Shown piece by piece: positions 10,103-19,036 of a stretch of DNA of 64,000 bases. The position numbers and the translations under genes are program-made. A model generated the notes under the pieces. It saw only the letters and a list, made by a program, of their open reading frames with translations, did not search any database and had not been told where the DNA came from. Source of the DNA: Macrococcoides equi (GTDB lineage: Bacteria; Bacillota; Bacilli; Staphylococcales; Staphylococcaceae); the NCBI RefSeq assembly GCF_047425865.1, contig NZ_CP179735.1; one strand, 5' to 3'. How positions within the stretch are numbered: position 1 is the stretch's first letter; each line of letters starts with the position of its first letter.

Positions 10103-12067
10103 ATGACAAACAATACTTTTTATATAACAACACCTATATATTATCCGAGTGGAAAGTTGCATATTGGACATGCTTATTCTACTGTTGCGGGAGATGCAAT
10201 TGCACGTTATAAAAGAATGCAGGGCTATGATGTAAAGTATCTGACAGGAACAGATGAACACGGTCAAAAAATTCAGGAAAAGGCTCTTGCAGCAGGTAAA
10301 TCAGAAATTGAATATTTAGATGAAATTATTGAAGATATTCAGGCGTTATGGAAAAAGCTTGATATTTCTAATGATGATTTTATAAGAACAACGGAAGAAC
10401 GTCATAAACTTGTTGTTGAAAAAGTATTCGAAAAATTATTAGCACAAGATGATATATATCTTGGTGAATATGAAGGATGGTATTCAGTACCTGATGAAAC
10501 ATTCTATACAGAAACACAACTTGTAGATCCAATTATGGAAGGTGACAAAATTGTGGGTGGCAAAAGCCCGGACTCTGGTCACCCTGTACAATTAGTAAAA
10601 GAGGAAAGTTATTTCTTTAGACTTAGTAAATATGCAGATCGATTAGTTAAATATTACGAGGAACATCCGGAATTTATTCAACCTGTATCTCGTAAAAATG
10701 AAATGTTAAATAACTTTATTAAACCAGGTCTTGAAGATTTAGCGGTTTCAAGAACTTCATTTGATTGGGGTATCAAAGTCCCCTCAAATCCTAAGCATGT
10801 CATTTATGTATGGATTGATGCTTTAACGAACTATATTTCTGCATTAGGGTATCTTTCAGAAGACGATACAGATTTCAAAAAATACTGGCCGGCAGATGTG
10901 CATATTATGGCGAAAGAAATTGTACGTTTCCATACAATTATCTGGCCAATTCTGTTGATGGCACTTGATTTACCGTTACCTAAGAAAGTATTTGCGCATG
11001 GTTGGATTTTAATGAAAGATGGGAAAATGAGTAAATCTAAAGGGAATGTAGTTGATCCGCATATATTAATTGATCGTTACGGATTAGATGCAGTACGTTA
11101 TTACCTAATGCGCGAACTGCCGTTTGGCTCAGACGGTGTGTTTACACCTGAAGCTTTCGTTGATCGCACAAACTTTGATTTAGCCAATGACTTAGGAAAC
11201 TTAGTTAACCGTACCATCGCAATGATTAATAAATATTTCGATGGCCATCTTACGGGTTATAAAGGTCAAATGCATACAGTAGATGCTGAAATTGAAGCTT
11301 TAGCTTTAGAAACAAAAGAAAAATATGATACTGCAATGGACAACTTACAGTATTCAGTAGCATTACAAGAAGTATGGAAACTAATTTCAAGAACAAATAA
11401 ATATATTGATGAAACAACACCTTGGATATTAATTAAAGATGAAACACAAAAAGAATTATTAGAAAGCGTAATGTATCACTTAGTTGAAAATATTCGTTTT
11501 GCAAGCGTATTATTACGCCCATTTTTAACAGAAGCGCCTACGAAAATCTTTAATCAATTAAATATTCAGGATCCAACGTTGTTTGAATTAACGAGCCTAG
11601 AGCAATACGGTATGATGACTGACTTAAAAGTTGTAGAAAAAGCAACACCTATCTTCCCGCGTTTAGATACAGCTGCTGAAGTTGAATTTATTAAAAGTAC
11701 AATGCAGCCACCAGTAAAAGAAGAACAGGAAGTACCATCTAAACCGGAAATAACAATCGATACTTTCAATGAGGTAGAACTTAAAACTGCAACGATTATT
11801 GATGCTGATTACGTGAAAAAAGCTAAAAAATTATTAAAAATACAAGTAGATTTAGGTAGCGAACAACGACAAATCGTATCTGGTATCGCTGAATTCTATA
11901 AACCAGAAGATATTATCGGTAAAAAAGTAATTGTTGTGACAAATTTAAAACCGGTAGAATTACGTGGAGAGAAATCAGAAGGAATGATTCTGTCAGCTGA
12001 AAAAGACGGTGCACTTACGCTTGTGAGTGTACCAAATGCAATTGAGAACGGCTCAATCGTTAAATAA
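10103..12067 (+). CDS. metG: Methionyl-tRNA synthetase
   Basis: Charges tRNA-Met, including the initiator. It is a class I synthetase with HIGH at residues 20-23 and KMSKS at 308-312. An anticodon-binding helical domain follows, then a C-terminal EMAP/Trbp111-like tRNA-binding domain from about residue 550 (DTFNEVELKTATI ... VVTNLKPVELRGEKSEGMILSA), which dimerises the enzyme. The zinc-knuckle cysteines of the E. coli type are absent from the connective segment (EYEGWYSVPDETF), so it is the zinc-free form. AGGAGG precedes the ATG. tatD follows after 19 nt. Confidence 0.98.
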   Translation: MTNNTFYITTPIYYPSGKLHIGHAYSTVAGDAIARYKRMQGYDVKYLTGTDEHGQKIQEKALAAGKSEIEYLDEIIEDIQALWKKLDISNDDFIRTTEERHKLVVEKVFEKLLAQDDIYLGEYEGWYSVPDETFYTETQLVDPIMEGDKIVGGKSPDSGHPVQLVKEESYFFRLSKYADRLVKYYEEHPEFIQPVSRKNEMLNNFIKPGLEDLAVSRTSFDWGIKVPSNPKHVIYVWIDALTNYISALGYLSEDDTDFKKYWPADVHIMAKEIVRFHTIIWPILLMALDLPLPKKVFAHGWILMKDGKMSKSKGNVVDPHILIDRYGLDAVRYYLMRELPFGSDGVFTPEAFVDRTNFDLANDLGNLVNRTIAMINKYFDGHLTGYKGQMHTVDAEIEALALETKEKYDTAMDNLQYSVALQEVWKLISRTNKYIDETTPWILIKDETQKELLESVMYHLVENIRFASVLLRPFLTEAPTKIFNQLNIQDPTLFELTSLEQYGMMTDLKVVEKATPIFPRLDTAAEVEFIKSTMQPPVKEEQEVPSKPEITIDTFNEVELKTATIIDADYVKKAKKLLKIQVDLGSEQRQIVSGIAEFYKPEDIIGKKVIVVTNLKPVELRGEKSEGMILSAEKDGALTLVSVPNAIENGSIVK

Positions 12068-12086
12068 TAACACGAGGAGTGATGAT

Positions 12087-12860
12087 GTGTTAATTGATAC
12101 ACACGTTCATTTAAACGCAGATCAATATGAAGAAGATTTACAGGAAGTTATAGATAGAGCAATAGAAAATGGAATCGACCGTATGATCGTAGTCGGTTTT
12201 GATGAAGTCACGATTAAACGTACGATGCAATTGATCGATGACTATGACTTTGTGTATGGTGTCATCGGATGGCATCCGGTTGATGCGATTGATTTCACTG
12301 ATGAATATTATGAATGGATTAAAGAACTATCTAAACATCCAAAAATTGTTGCTATCGGTGAAATGGGGCTCGATTATCACTGGGATAAATCACCGAAAGA
12401 TGTCCAAAAAGAAGTGTTTAAACGCCAGATTAAACTGGCTAAAGAAGTAAATTTACCGATTGTAATTCATAACCGAGAAGCGACTGCTGATGTTATCGAA
12501 ATACTGAAGTCTGAAGGAGCACATGAAGTTGGTGGTGTAATGCATAGCTTTAGTGGCAGTCCGGAGACATGTGATGAAGTACTGAAGTTAAACTTTATTA
12601 TTTCTCTTGGTGGACCAGTAACTTTTAAGAATGCAAAGCAACCTAAAGAAGTAGCAAAACATGTGCCGCTTGATAAGCTAATCGTCGAAACAGATGCACC
12701 GTATTTAACGCCTCATCCTTACCGTGGTAAACGTAATGAACCGATGCATGTTAAACTTGTCGCAGAGGAAATTGCTGCTTTACGTGGTCTCAGTTATGAA
12801 GAAGTGGCTGAACAAACAACGAAAAATGCAGAGAAATTGTTTAACGGACTAGGAAAATAA
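12087..12860 (+). CDS. tatD: TatD family metal-dependent hydrolase/DNase
   Basis: A TIM-barrel amidohydrolase of the YabD/TatD family. E. coli TatD is a 3'-5' exonuclease acting on single-stranded DNA and RNA; the role in Firmicutes is less clear. Metal ligands are visible in DTHVHLN (H6, H8), GEMGLDYH, HNREA, MHSFSG and ETDAPYL. I chose GTG 12087 because it gives the family N terminus (MLIDTHVHLN; 257 residues) and GAGGAG lies about 7 nt upstream. The longer frame from 12027 reads back into metG. Confidence 0.93.
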   Translation: MLIDTHVHLNADQYEEDLQEVIDRAIENGIDRMIVVGFDEVTIKRTMQLIDDYDFVYGVIGWHPVDAIDFTDEYYEWIKELSKHPKIVAIGEMGLDYHWDKSPKDVQKEVFKRQIKLAKEVNLPIVIHNREATADVIEILKSEGAHEVGGVMHSFSGSPETCDEVLKLNFIISLGGPVTFKNAKQPKEVAKHVPLDKLIVETDAPYLTPHPYRGKRNEPMHVKLVAEEIAALRGLSYEEVAEQTTKNAEKLFNGLGK

Positions 12861-12892
12861 GCAGGGACTTTTGTCTCTGCTTATTTTTTTAT
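12861..12892 (+). terminator. Terminator after tatD
   Basis: GCAGGGAC and GTCTCTGC pair around a TTTT loop, followed by a T-rich run. Confidence 0.85.
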
Positions 12893-12970
12893 ATAAAAAA
12901 ATCTATCCATTTTAAAAATATCAAGTATAATTGTAATATTGTATATAAGCTAGTTAAAGGAAAGATAAAT

Positions 12971-13531
12971 ATGAAGATCAATGAAATGATTGTCGTTGAA
13001 GGTAAAGATGATACGACGCGAGTAAAGATGGCAGTGGAATGTGATACGATAGAAACGAATGGTTCAGCAATTAATGAGGAAACGCTTGATATGATTGCTC
13101 TTGCCAAAAGTGTAAGAGGTGTTATCGTATTGACTGATCCAGATTACCCGGGAAATAAAATCAGAAAAACAATTGAACAGCAAGTTCCAGGTGTAAAGCA
13201 TGCTTTTATCGATGCAGACATTGCTTGTAATAAACGTGGTAAGGTAGGTATTGAGCACGCTCCGGTCGAAGCGATTCGAGAGGCACTGTTAAGTGTGTCT
13301 TCACCTTTTGAGCACGATTCTGAGACGGTTTCTAAAGCATTGCTTGTAGATTTAGGGCTCATTATTGGTCCGCACGCGGCATCTAAACGTAAGGATTTAT
13401 GTCGAAAACTAAAGATTGGTTATTGTAATGGTAAACAATTATTTCACAGACTAAATGCATTTGGTATCACTGAAGCAGATGTATTAGATGCTATGAATTT
13501 GGAATATAAGGAGAATCATAATGGAAATTAA
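12971..13531 (+). CDS. rnmV: Ribonuclease M5
   Basis: Matures 5S rRNA from its precursor in Gram-positive bacteria. It has a Toprim domain with VEGKDD (residues 9-14, Glu10) and LTDPDYPG (metal-binding Asp pair), then a C-terminal domain found only in this family. The 186-residue length is normal. It overlaps rsmA by 11 nt, the pairing usual in Bacillales. Its substrates include the three 5S genes in this window. Confidence 0.96.
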   Translation: MKINEMIVVEGKDDTTRVKMAVECDTIETNGSAINEETLDMIALAKSVRGVIVLTDPDYPGNKIRKTIEQQVPGVKHAFIDADIACNKRGKVGIEHAPVEAIREALLSVSSPFEHDSETVSKALLVDLGLIIGPHAASKRKDLCRKLKIGYCNGKQLFHRLNAFGITEADVLDAMNLEYKENHNGN

Positions 13532-14411
13532 CGACATTGCAACACCGACTCGTACGAAAGAATTGTTAAATAAATACGGTTTTAAATTTAAGAAAAGTTT
13601 AGGACAAAATTTCTTAGTAGATCCGAATGTCATTCGTAATATTATTGATGCTGCAGGGATTGATGAGACGTGCGGAGTCATTGAGATTGGTCCGGGTATG
13701 GGTTCTTTGACTGAACAATTAGCACGTAAAGCAAAACAAGTCCTTGCGTTTGAAATTGATCAACGTTTAATACCAATCTTAGCAGATACTTTAAGTCCAT
13801 ATGATAACGTTACTGTCATCAATGAAGATATTCTAAAAGCGAATGTTAAGGCTGCAATAGATGAACATCTGTCAGATTGTGATGAGATTTTTGTAGTGGC
13901 TAACTTACCGTATTATATTACAACACCTATTCTAATGGGCTTGTTAGAACAGCATTTACCGATTAACAGCTATGTAGTAATGATGCAAAAAGAAGTGGGA
14001 GAGCGCTTAACAGCAGTGCCTTCTACCAAAGCTTATGGATCTTTATCAATTGCGATTCAGTATTATACAGATGTGAAGCGTGTGATGATTGTACCTAAGG
14101 GCGTATTTATGCCCCCGCCGAATGTTGATTCTCTTGTAGTAAAATTGACGACCTTGCCAGAACCACGTGTTAAAGTGGATGATGAAAAGCTGTATTTTAA
14201 ATTAACAAGAGGCGCATTTGTACAACGCAGGAAGACAATTCTAAATAACTATATGAGTTTATTTCCAAATAGCAAAGAATATAAAGAAGTAATCTTGCAA
14301 TGGCTGGAGGAAAGCGGAATTGCGCCTACCCGTCGAGGAGAAAGTTTGTCATTAGAGGAATTTGCACAACTTGCAAATAATATTAAAAATTACCCGGAAA
14401 TTGTGATTTAA
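13521..14411 (+). CDS. rsmA: 16S rRNA (adenine(1518)-N6/adenine(1519)-N6)-dimethyltransferase
   Basis: Dimethylates the two adjacent adenines in the 3'-terminal hairpin of 16S rRNA late in 30S assembly (KsgA). The SAM motif is VIEIGPGMGSLTEQLA and the catalytic motif NLPYY lies at residues 128-132. The C-terminal helical domain carries RRKTILNNY. It has 296 residues. It is translated from within the end of rnmV, so the two RNA-maturation enzymes are coupled. Confidence 0.97.
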   Translation: MEINDIATPTRTKELLNKYGFKFKKSLGQNFLVDPNVIRNIIDAAGIDETCGVIEIGPGMGSLTEQLARKAKQVLAFEIDQRLIPILADTLSPYDNVTVINEDILKANVKAAIDEHLSDCDEIFVVANLPYYITTPILMGLLEQHLPINSYVVMMQKEVGERLTAVPSTKAYGSLSIAIQYYTDVKRVMIVPKGVFMPPPNVDSLVVKLTTLPEPRVKVDDEKLYFKLTRGAFVQRRKTILNNYMSLFPNSKEYKEVILQWLEESGIAPTRRGESLSLEEFAQLANNIKNYPEIVI

Positions 14412-14415
14412 AATG

Positions 14416-14444
14416 TTGACAAGTGTAAATTAAATTGATAAAAT
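14416..14444 (+). promoter_or_regulatory. Upstream promoter of veg (P1)
   Basis: TTGACA (14416-14421), 17-bp spacer, TAAAAT (14439-14444). The -35 box is perfect and the -10 box has five of six consensus bases. Confidence 0.7.
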
Positions 14445-14455
14445 TAAAAATTTTA

Positions 14456-14484
14456 TTGACTATTTGCATACAAAATGCTATAAT
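14456..14484 (+). promoter_or_regulatory. Downstream promoter of veg (P2), near-perfect sigma-A consensus
   Basis: TTGACT (14456-14461), 17-bp spacer, TATAAT (14479-14484), plus the extended -10 TG at 14476-14477. This is among the strongest-looking promoters in the window, in line with the very strong veg promoter of Bacillus subtilis. Confidence 0.9.
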
Positions 14485-14509
14485 TTAAGGCATAGTGAGG
14501 TGGGTTTCT

Positions 14510-14773
14510 ATGCCAAAAACATTAGTAGACATCAAAAAAATTCTTGATTGTCAGTTAGGAAATCAGATTGTACTAAGAGCTAATGGAGGACGTAAAAAGT
14601 TAATTGAGCGCCGTGGTGTGCTTAAAGAAACTTATCCATCAGTTTTCGTGGTTGAGTTAGACCAAGATAAACATAATTTTGAACGTGTGTCGTATACATA
14701 TACAGACGTATTGACAGAAAACGTGCAGGTAACATTTGTAAATGATCAGCAAGAAGAATTTCTTGTACAATAA
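14510..14773 (+). CDS. veg: Veg family protein
   Basis: A small (87-residue) conserved Firmicutes protein. In B. subtilis it is very highly transcribed in growth and linked to biofilm-gene control through SinR; the molecular mechanism is not well defined. The sequence MPKTLVDIKKILDCQLG...RANGGRKKLIERRGVLKETYPSVFVVELD is typical. I chose ATG 14510 since GAGGTGG lies ahead of it; the frame from 14495 overlaps that ribosome site. It is monocistronic: tandem promoters upstream and a strong terminator downstream. Confidence 0.94.
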   Translation: MPKTLVDIKKILDCQLGNQIVLRANGGRKKLIERRGVLKETYPSVFVVELDQDKHNFERVSYTYTDVLTENVQVTFVNDQQEEFLVQ

Positions 14774-14775
14774 AA

Positions 14776-14813
14776 ATTAGAGCCTATTCCGTGTGGAGTA
14801 GGCTCTAATTTTG
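14776..14813 (+). terminator. Terminator after veg
   Basis: AGAGCCTATTCC and GGAGTAGGCTCT form a 12-bp stem with one G-T pair around a GTGT loop, followed by AATTTTGTGTTTTT. Confidence 0.93.
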
Positions 14814-14896
14814 TGTTTTTATTTTTTAAAACTTGAAATGGTAATACATGACTTGTGATAAAATAGTATTAAATCTTTTTTTAGTGAGGAATTATT

Positions 14897-15748
14897 ATGA
14901 TTTATGAAAATGCATCTGCCAAAATTAATTTAACATTAGATACTTTATATAAAAGAGAAGATGGTTACCATGAAGTTGAGATGATTATGACTACTGTTGA
15001 TCTATATGATCGTCTTACGCTTGAGAAACGTAAAGATAAGCAAATTGTACTTAAAGTGGAACATCTTTATGTGCCAAATGACAATCGTAACTTAGCATAT
15101 AAAGCAGCAAAGATAATGATGGAAAAATATAATCTTGATTGTGGTGTGACAATTACATTAGATAAGACGATTCCGATTGCAGCGGGTCTTGCAGGAGGAT
15201 CAAGTGACGCAGCAGCCACATTCCGTGGCATCAATCGCTTATTCGAATTAGGGCTATCGTTAGATACGTTAGCGGAACATGCTGCAGAAATCGGCTCAGA
15301 TATATCATTTTGTGTACATGGTAGAACTAGTTTATGTACAGGACGCGGAGAACAATTACAGCATCTGCCGAAACCACCTGCATGTTGGGTAGTTTTAGCG
15401 AAGCCGGACATTAGCGTATCGACCCAGGAAGTTTATGGGGCTCTTGATTTATCAAAACCACATGAGGCAATCAATAGCGAAGCTTGTGCTCAGGCAATTG
15501 AAGCGGGAGATTACAATGAGATGATTCGTCATCTTGGCAATAGACTGGAGTCTGTAACGATTGAAATGCACCCCATTATTCAAACGCTTAAAGATACAAT
15601 GATAAAGGCAGGTGCGGATACTGCTATGATGAGTGGTAGTGGACCAACAGTATATGGCCTTGCCGCAAAAGAACGTCAGGCGAAAAATGTGGTGAATGCA
15701 CTCAAGGGTTGCTGTAAAGAAGTGTACATGGTACGAATGTTGGGGTAA
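14897..15748 (+). CDS. ispE: 4-(cytidine 5'-diphospho)-2-C-methyl-D-erythritol kinase
   Basis: A GHMP kinase that phosphorylates CDP-methylerythritol in the non-mevalonate isoprenoid pathway. The ATP-binding motif PIAAGLAGGSSDAAA is at residues 93-107, the C-terminal GHMP motif MMSGSGPTVYGL is present, and the N-terminal SAKINLTLD is typical. It has 283 residues. Staphylococci keep an ispE-like gene at this locus although they use mevalonate. Here ispD and ispF are also present (57168-58327), so a real role in the pathway is likely. Confidence 0.93.
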   Translation: MIYENASAKINLTLDTLYKREDGYHEVEMIMTTVDLYDRLTLEKRKDKQIVLKVEHLYVPNDNRNLAYKAAKIMMEKYNLDCGVTITLDKTIPIAAGLAGGSSDAAATFRGINRLFELGLSLDTLAEHAAEIGSDISFCVHGRTSLCTGRGEQLQHLPKPPACWVVLAKPDISVSTQEVYGALDLSKPHEAINSEACAQAIEAGDYNEMIRHLGNRLESVTIEMHPIIQTLKDTMIKAGADTAMMSGSGPTVYGLAAKERQAKNVVNALKGCCKEVYMVRMLG

Positions 15749-15766
15749 TTTCATAATCCGAACGTT
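15736..15766 (+). promoter_or_regulatory. Inverted PurBox pair upstream of purR
   Basis: ATAATCCGAACGTT (15753-15766) matches the PurR operator core CCGAAC. An imperfect inverted partner, AATGTTGGGG (15736-15745), overlaps the end of ispE. A -10-like TATAAT follows at 15783-15788. This suggests that purR represses itself, as known in Bacillus. Confidence 0.7.
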
Positions 15767-15808
15767 TGTGGTATATTTAACGTATAATATGCGTAAAGAG
15801 GGATTAAT

Positions 15809-16636
15809 ATGAAATTTAAAAGAAGTGAAAGAATCGTTTATATGACAAGTTATCTTTTAAGTCACCCAAACGAATTAGTACCACTCACATATTTTGTCGA
15901 GAAATTCGGACAAGCAAAATCTTCAATTAGTGAAGATGTTCAAATCATTAAAGATACTTTTATTAAAGAAGAAATAGGGACCATCACTACGACAGCAGGT
16001 GCAAGTGGTGGTGTTACTTTTAAGCATAAAATGTTTTATAAGGAAGCGGATCAATTACTAACAAAATTGTGTGATATGCTACAGGAAAAAGAAAGATTAC
16101 TACCTGGTGGATATCTATTCATGTCTGATGTAGTAGGTACGCCTAGTGTATTGAATCAAGTAGGGAAACTCATTGCCACAATGTACATGGATGAAGAATT
16201 AGATGCAGTCGTAACTATTGCGACGAAAGGGATTTCACTGGCCAATGCGGTTGCAGGCATACTTAATTTACCTGTTGTAGTAATACGTAAAGACAATAAA
16301 GTCACAGAAGGTTCAACAGTTTCAATAAATTATGTCTCAGGTTCTTCACGTAAAATTGAAACAATGGTATTATCAAAAAGGACATTACCTGAAGGCTCAA
16401 AAGTACTCATTGTAGATGATTTTATGCGCGCGGGCGGTTCTATCATAGGTGTTATGAATTTGATGAACGAGTTTAAAGCAACAGTTAAAGGGGTAACTGT
16501 GTTAGTAGAATCAAAAGAAGTTAAAAATCGCTTGATTCAAGACTACACCTCTTTAGTTAAATTATCCGACGTAGATGAATACAATCAGTCTTTTACAGTT
16601 GAAAAAGGTAATTGCTTAGACAAATTTTCTAAATAA
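15809..16636 (+). CDS. purR: Purine operon repressor PurR
   Basis: Represses purine synthesis genes; PRPP relieves the repression. The N terminus (residues 1-~73) is a winged helix (KRSERIVYMTSYLLSHPNELVPLTYF), and the rest is a phosphoribosyltransferase-like domain with the PRPP loop VLIVDDFMRAGG (Asp203-Asp204), used as a sensor rather than an enzyme. It has 275 residues. ridA follows after 14 nt. Confidence 0.96.
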   Translation: MKFKRSERIVYMTSYLLSHPNELVPLTYFVEKFGQAKSSISEDVQIIKDTFIKEEIGTITTTAGASGGVTFKHKMFYKEADQLLTKLCDMLQEKERLLPGGYLFMSDVVGTPSVLNQVGKLIATMYMDEELDAVVTIATKGISLANAVAGILNLPVVVIRKDNKVTEGSTVSINYVSGSSRKIETMVLSKRTLPEGSKVLIVDDFMRAGGSIIGVMNLMNEFKATVKGVTVLVESKEVKNRLIQDYTSLVKLSDVDEYNQSFTVEKGNCLDKFSK

Positions 16637-16650
16637 AAGGAGATATCATC

Positions 16651-17028
16651 ATGGAAACAATTATTACAAAAAATGCACCAGCAGCAATCGGACCATACTG
16701 TCATGCAGTAGTAGTGAATAATATGGTTTATTCAAGTGGACAAATTCCACTAACAATAGATGGTGAGTTAATCAGTGATGACGTTGCAGAGCAAACTAAA
16801 CAAGTATTAGAGAACTTATCGGCTGTATTAGAAGAAAGCGGATCAAATTTAGATTCAGTAGTTAAAACTACAATCTTTATTAGTGATATGAATGATTTTC
16901 CAATCATCAACGAAGTGTATGGTGAATATTTTAAAGAACATCTTCCTGCAAGAAGCTGTGTGGAAGTAAGTCGTTTACCTAAAGACGTGAAAGTTGAAAT
17001 TGAAGCGGTAGCTCTAAAAATTAAGTAG
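16651..17028 (+). CDS. ridA: RidA family reactive intermediate/imine deaminase
   Basis: Hydrolyses reactive enamine/imine intermediates (for example 2-aminoacrylate) released by PLP enzymes; formerly YabJ. The 125-residue protein shows family motifs AIGPYCHAV, YSSGQIPL and PARSCVEVSRLPKDVKVEIEAVA, with the key Arg in ARS. The purR-yabJ-spoVG order is the standard Bacillales arrangement. GGAG precedes the start. Confidence 0.95.
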   Translation: METIITKNAPAAIGPYCHAVVVNNMVYSSGQIPLTIDGELISDDVAEQTKQVLENLSAVLEESGSNLDSVVKTTIFISDMNDFPIINEVYGEYFKEHLPARSCVEVSRLPKDVKVEIEAVALKIK

Positions 17029-17065
17029 ATTTTTAACTTACATTTTATTTAGGAGGCTATCTAAG

Positions 17066-17449
17066 ATGAAAGTCACAGATGTTAGAATGAGAAAATTAGC
17101 TACAGATAGTAGAATGAAAGCTTTAGTTTCAATAACTTTAGACGAAGCGTTTGTTATCCATGACTTACGTGTTATCGAAGGTAATAATGGATTGTTTGTA
17201 GCAATGCCAAGCAAACGTACAGCAGACGGTGAATTTCGTGATATCGCACATCCTATCAATAGTGAGATGCGTCAGGAAATTCAAGCTGCCGTGATGAAAG
17301 TTTATGATGAGACTGAAGCAATTGAGCCAAGTGAATTTGGTAAGAGTAATGATACTAATGTGGATACTGCTCAAGATGCAACAAGTGAAGCTTCACCTAA
17401 TTTAGTAGAAGCTGATTCAGAGACAACTGCTGAAGAAGATTTAAAATAA
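17066..17449 (+). CDS. spoVG: Septation/regulatory protein SpoVG
   Basis: SpoVG is a small DNA- and RNA-binding regulator; in staphylococci it acts downstream of SigB on capsule, nuclease and antibiotic-tolerance genes. The core MKVTDVRMRKL...LDEAFVIHDLRVIEGNNGLFVAMPSKRTADGEFRDIAHPI is highly conserved. After about residue 85 comes an acidic, Ser/Thr/Ala/Glu-rich tail (EASPNLVEADSETTAEEDLK) that makes it 127 residues, longer than the ~97-100 usual in Bacillus and S. aureus. AGGAGG precedes the start. A terminator follows. Confidence 0.95.
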   Translation: MKVTDVRMRKLATDSRMKALVSITLDEAFVIHDLRVIEGNNGLFVAMPSKRTADGEFRDIAHPINSEMRQEIQAAVMKVYDETEAIEPSEFGKSNDTNVDTAQDATSEASPNLVEADSETTAEEDLK

Positions 17450-17468
17450 ATTAAATAATTTGTAATTC

Positions 17469-17498
17469 GGAAGTAGCTATTTAAGCTACTTCTTTTTT
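17469..17498 (+). terminator. Terminator after spoVG
   Basis: GAAGTAGCT and AGCTACTTC pair around a short loop and are followed by TTTTTT. Confidence 0.9.
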
Positions 17499-17601
17499 GT
17501 TTTTCTTTATATGTAAGATGTATGTTAAAATAAAAATAACTGAGCACAATCATAACAGCGATGCTTATAAATAAAAGATTGTATTACTGGAGGAAATGAC
17601 A

Positions 17602-18960
17602 ATGACAAGACAAGCGGTAATATTAGCGGCGGGTAAAGGTACACGTATGAAATCAAAACTTCATAAAGTATTACACCCAGTTTGTGGCAAACCAATGGTT
17701 CAACATGTAATTGATAATATTAAATCTGCGGATGTGACAGATATCGTTACAATCGTTGGTTACGGAGCAGATGATGTAAAGCATGCATTAAATGACCAGT
17801 CTTTATTTAGTATGCAGTCAGAGCAATTAGGTACCGCTCATGCAGTACAAATGGCTGAGGAACATCTTGCAGATAAAGAAGGTACGACAATTGTTATTTG
17901 TGGAGATACACCTTTAATTTCTGAAGAAACAATTCAAGGCTTTATTGCCCACCATGAGACAACGGGTGCGAAAGCAACAATTCTTTCTGCTAAAACGAAT
18001 ACTCCGTTTGGCTATGGTCGAATTATTCGTGATGAGCACGGTGCAGTTGAGCGTATCGTTGAAGAGAAAGATGCAAACATTGAAGAAAAGTTAGTTAATG
18101 AGATAAGCTCTGGGACATTTTGTTTTGACAATAAATTATTGTTCGAATTACTGAAGAAAGTTGACAATGATAATGTCCAAGGTGAATATTACCTACCGGA
18201 TGTTATAAAATTATTGCGCGCACAAGGTGAATTGGTAGAAGCTTTTATCACTGAAGACTTCAGTGAAACGTTAGGCATTAACGATCGCTATAATTTATCT
18301 GTAGCTGAACAAACATTACGTCTACGTATTAATAAAGCTCACATGATGAATGGTGTAACTATTGTCGATCCATTATCTACTTATATTGATAAGGATGTAG
18401 AAATTGGAGCAGATACTGTTATTGAACCTGGCGTTATGATTAAAGGGAAAACAAAAATTGGCGAAGGTGTAATGATTACAGCACACTCGACAATCGATAA
18501 CAGTGAAATTAAGAATAACGTTACGATTAAGCAATCTTATATTACAGATTCATTTGTGGGTGAAGGCACAGCAATCGGTCCGTTTGCACAACTTCGACCA
18601 GGAAGTGATGTTGGTAAAGAAGTGAAAATTGGCAACTTCGTTGAAATTAAAAAGGCGAAATTAGAAGATGAAGCAAAAGTTTCACATTTAAGTTATATCG
18701 GTGATGCTGAGATTGGCGCACGTACGAATGTGGGTTGTGGTGCCATCACAGTAAACTATGATGGCAAAAATAAGTTTAAAACAGTTGTTGGAAAAGATTC
18801 ATTTATCGGATGTAATTCAAACTTGGTAGCACCTGTTCATATTGGAGATGAATCTTTTGTTGCAGCAGGCTCGACTATTACAGATGATGTGCCAAATAAA
18901 AGTTTGGCATTAGGACGTGCACGACAAACAACAAAAGAAGGCTACTACGATAAAGAATAG
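17602..18960 (+). CDS. glmU: Bifunctional UDP-N-acetylglucosamine pyrophosphorylase/glucosamine-1-phosphate acetyltransferase
   Basis: Makes UDP-GlcNAc, the precursor of peptidoglycan and teichoic acids, by acetylating glucosamine-1-P and then uridylylating it. The N-terminal nucleotidyltransferase half starts with LAAGKGTRMKSKLHKVLHPV. The C-terminal half, from about residue 250, is a left-handed beta helix of hexapeptide repeats with the acetyl-CoA site (LSYIGDAEIGARTNVGCG). I chose ATG 17602 over 17596 because GGAGGA (17589-17594) stands 7 nt from the former and only 1 nt from the latter. It has 452 residues; prs follows. Confidence 0.97.
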   Translation: MTRQAVILAAGKGTRMKSKLHKVLHPVCGKPMVQHVIDNIKSADVTDIVTIVGYGADDVKHALNDQSLFSMQSEQLGTAHAVQMAEEHLADKEGTTIVICGDTPLISEETIQGFIAHHETTGAKATILSAKTNTPFGYGRIIRDEHGAVERIVEEKDANIEEKLVNEISSGTFCFDNKLLFELLKKVDNDNVQGEYYLPDVIKLLRAQGELVEAFITEDFSETLGINDRYNLSVAEQTLRLRINKAHMMNGVTIVDPLSTYIDKDVEIGADTVIEPGVMIKGKTKIGEGVMITAHSTIDNSEIKNNVTIKQSYITDSFVGEGTAIGPFAQLRPGSDVGKEVKIGNFVEIKKAKLEDEAKVSHLSYIGDAEIGARTNVGCGAITVNYDGKNKFKTVVGKDSFIGCNSNLVAPVHIGDESFVAAGSTITDDVPNKSLALGRARQTTKEGYYDKE

Positions 18961-19036
18961 TAAGGTATAATATTAAGGTCATGATTCTTAAGTCGATTAT
19001 AATAATATGATATCTAAATGGGGGCAATTCAAAATG

